Below, piece after piece: positions 62,733 through 64,000 of a DNA stretch of 64,000 nt. The stretch covers positions 1-64,000 of the forward strand of contig NZ_CP102845.1 in the NCBI RefSeq assembly GCF_013307435.2, given 5' to 3'. Each line of letters starts with the position of its first letter. The first letter of the stretch is position 1. A program made the translations under genes and the position numbers. Below the pieces are notes generated by a model, which was not told the origin of the DNA, did not search any database, and saw only the letters and a program-made list of their open reading frames with translations. Source of the stretch: Microvirga terrae. Lineage in GTDB: Bacteria > Pseudomonadota > Alphaproteobacteria > Rhizobiales > Beijerinckiaceae.

Positions 62733-64000
62733 TCAGGCGGCAGGCGTCAGATCGCCGAGCACCGTCGGGATCAGTTCCGAGACTGTCGGATGGATCGGCA
62801 CCGCCCATTGCAGGGTCGGGTAATCGGCGCCGGCATTCATCATGTCGAGGATGCCGTGGATCGCCTCGTCGCCGCCTGTTCCGAGAATGGCCGCCCCGAG
62901 GATCTTTTTCGTGTCGGCGTCGGCGACGATCTTCATGAAGCCCTTGGTCTCGTCCTTCTCGATCGCGCGGCCGACCCGGGTCATCGGGCGCTTGGACACG
63001 AGGAGCGGGCGGCCGGTCCTGCGCGCCTCCATCTCCGTCATGCCGACGCGGCCGAGCGGCGGGTCGATGTAGAGCGCGTAGCCCGGGAGCCGGTCGCTCA
63101 CCCGCCGCGACGCCCCGTCGAGCAGATTGGCCGCGACGATCTCGTAATCGTTATAGGCCGTGTGGGTGAACGCACCGCGGCCGTTGCAGTCGCCCAGTGC
63201 CCAGATGCCGGGAACGCTGGTCGCCAGCGTGTCGTCGACGATGATCGTGCCGCGCGCGTCGACCGCAACGCCCGCGCGGTCGAGATCGAGATCGTCCGTG
63301 TTCGGCCGGCGCCCGACGGCGAGCAGCACGTGCGAGCCGACCACGAACGGATCGCCGGAGGTGCAGTCGACATCGACGGCCACGCCGTCCGCATGGGGCT
63401 TGAAGCCGATGCAGGTGGCGTTGGTGCGCACCGCGATTCCTTCGCCGGCCAGGATGTCCCGGATGGCTTCCGATACGTCCTCGTCCTCGCGGGCGATCAG
63501 CCGTGGTCCCCTCTCGACAATGGTCACCTGCGCGCCGAAGCGCCGGTACATTTGGGCGAATTCGAGCCCGATATAGCTGCCGCCCACCACGACGAGATGG
63601 CGCGGCAGCATGTCGAGCTGCAGGATCGACGTGTTGGTGAGGTAGGAGACCGTGCCGACGCCCGGCATGTCGGGAATGCTCGCGCGGCCGCCCACGTTGA
63701 GGAAGATGCGCGGCGCCTGCAGCACCCGGTCGTCCACTCGGATCGTGTCGGGGCTCTCGAAACGGGCGTGACCTTCGATCACGGTAAGGCCGTCCATGCC
63801 GCGCAGCCAGGTTTCGACATTCGTGCGGGCATTCGTCGAGACGGTATCAGCCCGGGCCCTGACGCGCTTCATGTCGATGGCGATGGGACTTTCGATGGAC
63901 ACGCCGAAATCCGCGCTCCGACGGGCGAGATGCGCCGCATAGGCGCTGGCCACCAGGGTCTTGGTCGGCATGCAGCCGGTATTGACGCAGGTGCCGCCGA
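62733..64000 (-). CDS. FAD-dependent pyridine nucleotide-disulfide oxidoreductase, 5' end beyond the window
   Basis: A partial gene; the N-terminal FAD-binding glycine motif lies past base 64000. The visible 422 codons begin with the redox-active disulfide block GGTCVNTGCMPTK, as in mercuric reductase-like and dihydrolipoamide dehydrogenase-like proteins. Then come an NAD(P)-binding motif (LVVVGGSYIGLEFAQMYRRF), a second FAD motif (GIWALGDCNGRGAFTHTAYN) and a C-terminal dimer domain with the pair HPTVSE. It lacks the extra Cys pair of MerA at the C-terminus. Physiological substrate unknown. Confidence 0.9.
   Translation of the reverse strand, partial: GGTCVNTGCMPTKTLVASAYAAHLARRSADFGVSIESPIAIDMKRVRARADTVSTNARTNVETWLRGMDGLTVIEGHARFESPDTIRVDDRVLQAPRIFLNVGGRASIPDMPGVGTVSYLTNTSILQLDMLPRHLVVVGGSYIGLEFAQMYRRFGAQVTIVERGPRLIAREDEDVSEAIRDILAGEGIAVRTNATCIGFKPHADGVAVDVDCTSGDPFVVGSHVLLAVGRRPNTDDLDLDRAGVAVDARGTIIVDDTLATSVPGIWALGDCNGRGAFTHTAYNDYEIVAANLLDGASRRVSDRLPGYALYIDPPLGRVGMTEMEARRTGRPLLVSKRPMTRVGRAIEKDETKGFMKIVADADTKKILGAAILGTGGDEAIHGILDMMNAGADYPTLQWAVPIHPTVSELIPTVLGDLTPAA

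Overview
The window looks like an ordinary chromosome segment of a GC-rich alphaproteobacterium of the Hyphomicrobiales, most like Methylobacteriaceae such as Microvirga. This is inferred from the dnaA-dnaN-recF-gyrB order, the many DUF6894 and Gly/Tyr-rich secreted proteins, HWE-type kinases and a Bradyrhizobium-like D(-)-tartrate dehydratase; I could not run a search. The first base is the A of the dnaA start codon, so the window probably begins at the numbering origin of the replicon. I saw no rRNA, tRNA, CRISPR array, transposase or phage gene.

Region by region: 1-7.4 kb holds replication genes (dnaA, dnaN, recF, a LysE-type exporter, gyrB) closed by a strong terminator. 7.7-26.3 kb is an accessory envelope and stress region: a large SH3-domain secreted protein, small Gly-rich or lipoprotein genes, two AraC-type regulators, a transglutaminase-like protease, an HD phosphohydrolase, PPK2 with a SulP transporter, an LTXXQ periplasmic protein, an orphan amino-acid-binding protein and an L,D-transpeptidase operon. 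Six copies of a 39-bp element made of two direct half-sites 21 bp apart lie in its intergenic gaps. Each has the same orientation relative to the gene it precedes, which suggests an AraC-family operator and a local regulon. 26.7-35.8 kb holds paired exported proteins, a TM/TPR regulator-like protein, a DUF1254 protein, a beta-barrel protein, a neuromedin-U-like protein and an LssY_C protein; a second shared promoter element marks three of its promoters. 36-38.7 kb has a class-C serine hydrolase, a secreted nucleosidase-like protein and an intact DUF6894 gene. 38.7-47.3 kb is a signalling block: a hybrid kinase, a DUF4118 HisKA_2 kinase, a response regulator and a 1386-aa multi-PAS/GAF HWE kinase. 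47.8-52.5 kb has small exported proteins and a subtilase with a long Gly/Asn-rich N-terminal region. 52.7-55.3 kb has an MFS transporter, DUF2934 and an alpha/beta hydrolase. 55.4-62.3 kb is a tartrate or related hydroxy-acid catabolic locus. The window ends inside a flavin disulfide reductase gene.

Several small genes are broken. A Gly-rich paralogue (10727-10926), two DUF6894 copies (11438-11705 and 13835-13942) and an AraC C-terminus (49505-49627) are relics. The big HWE kinase has a one-base gain in a G run that replaces its conserved C-terminus. Two of the lesions sit in homopolymers, so sequencing error must be weighed against real decay.
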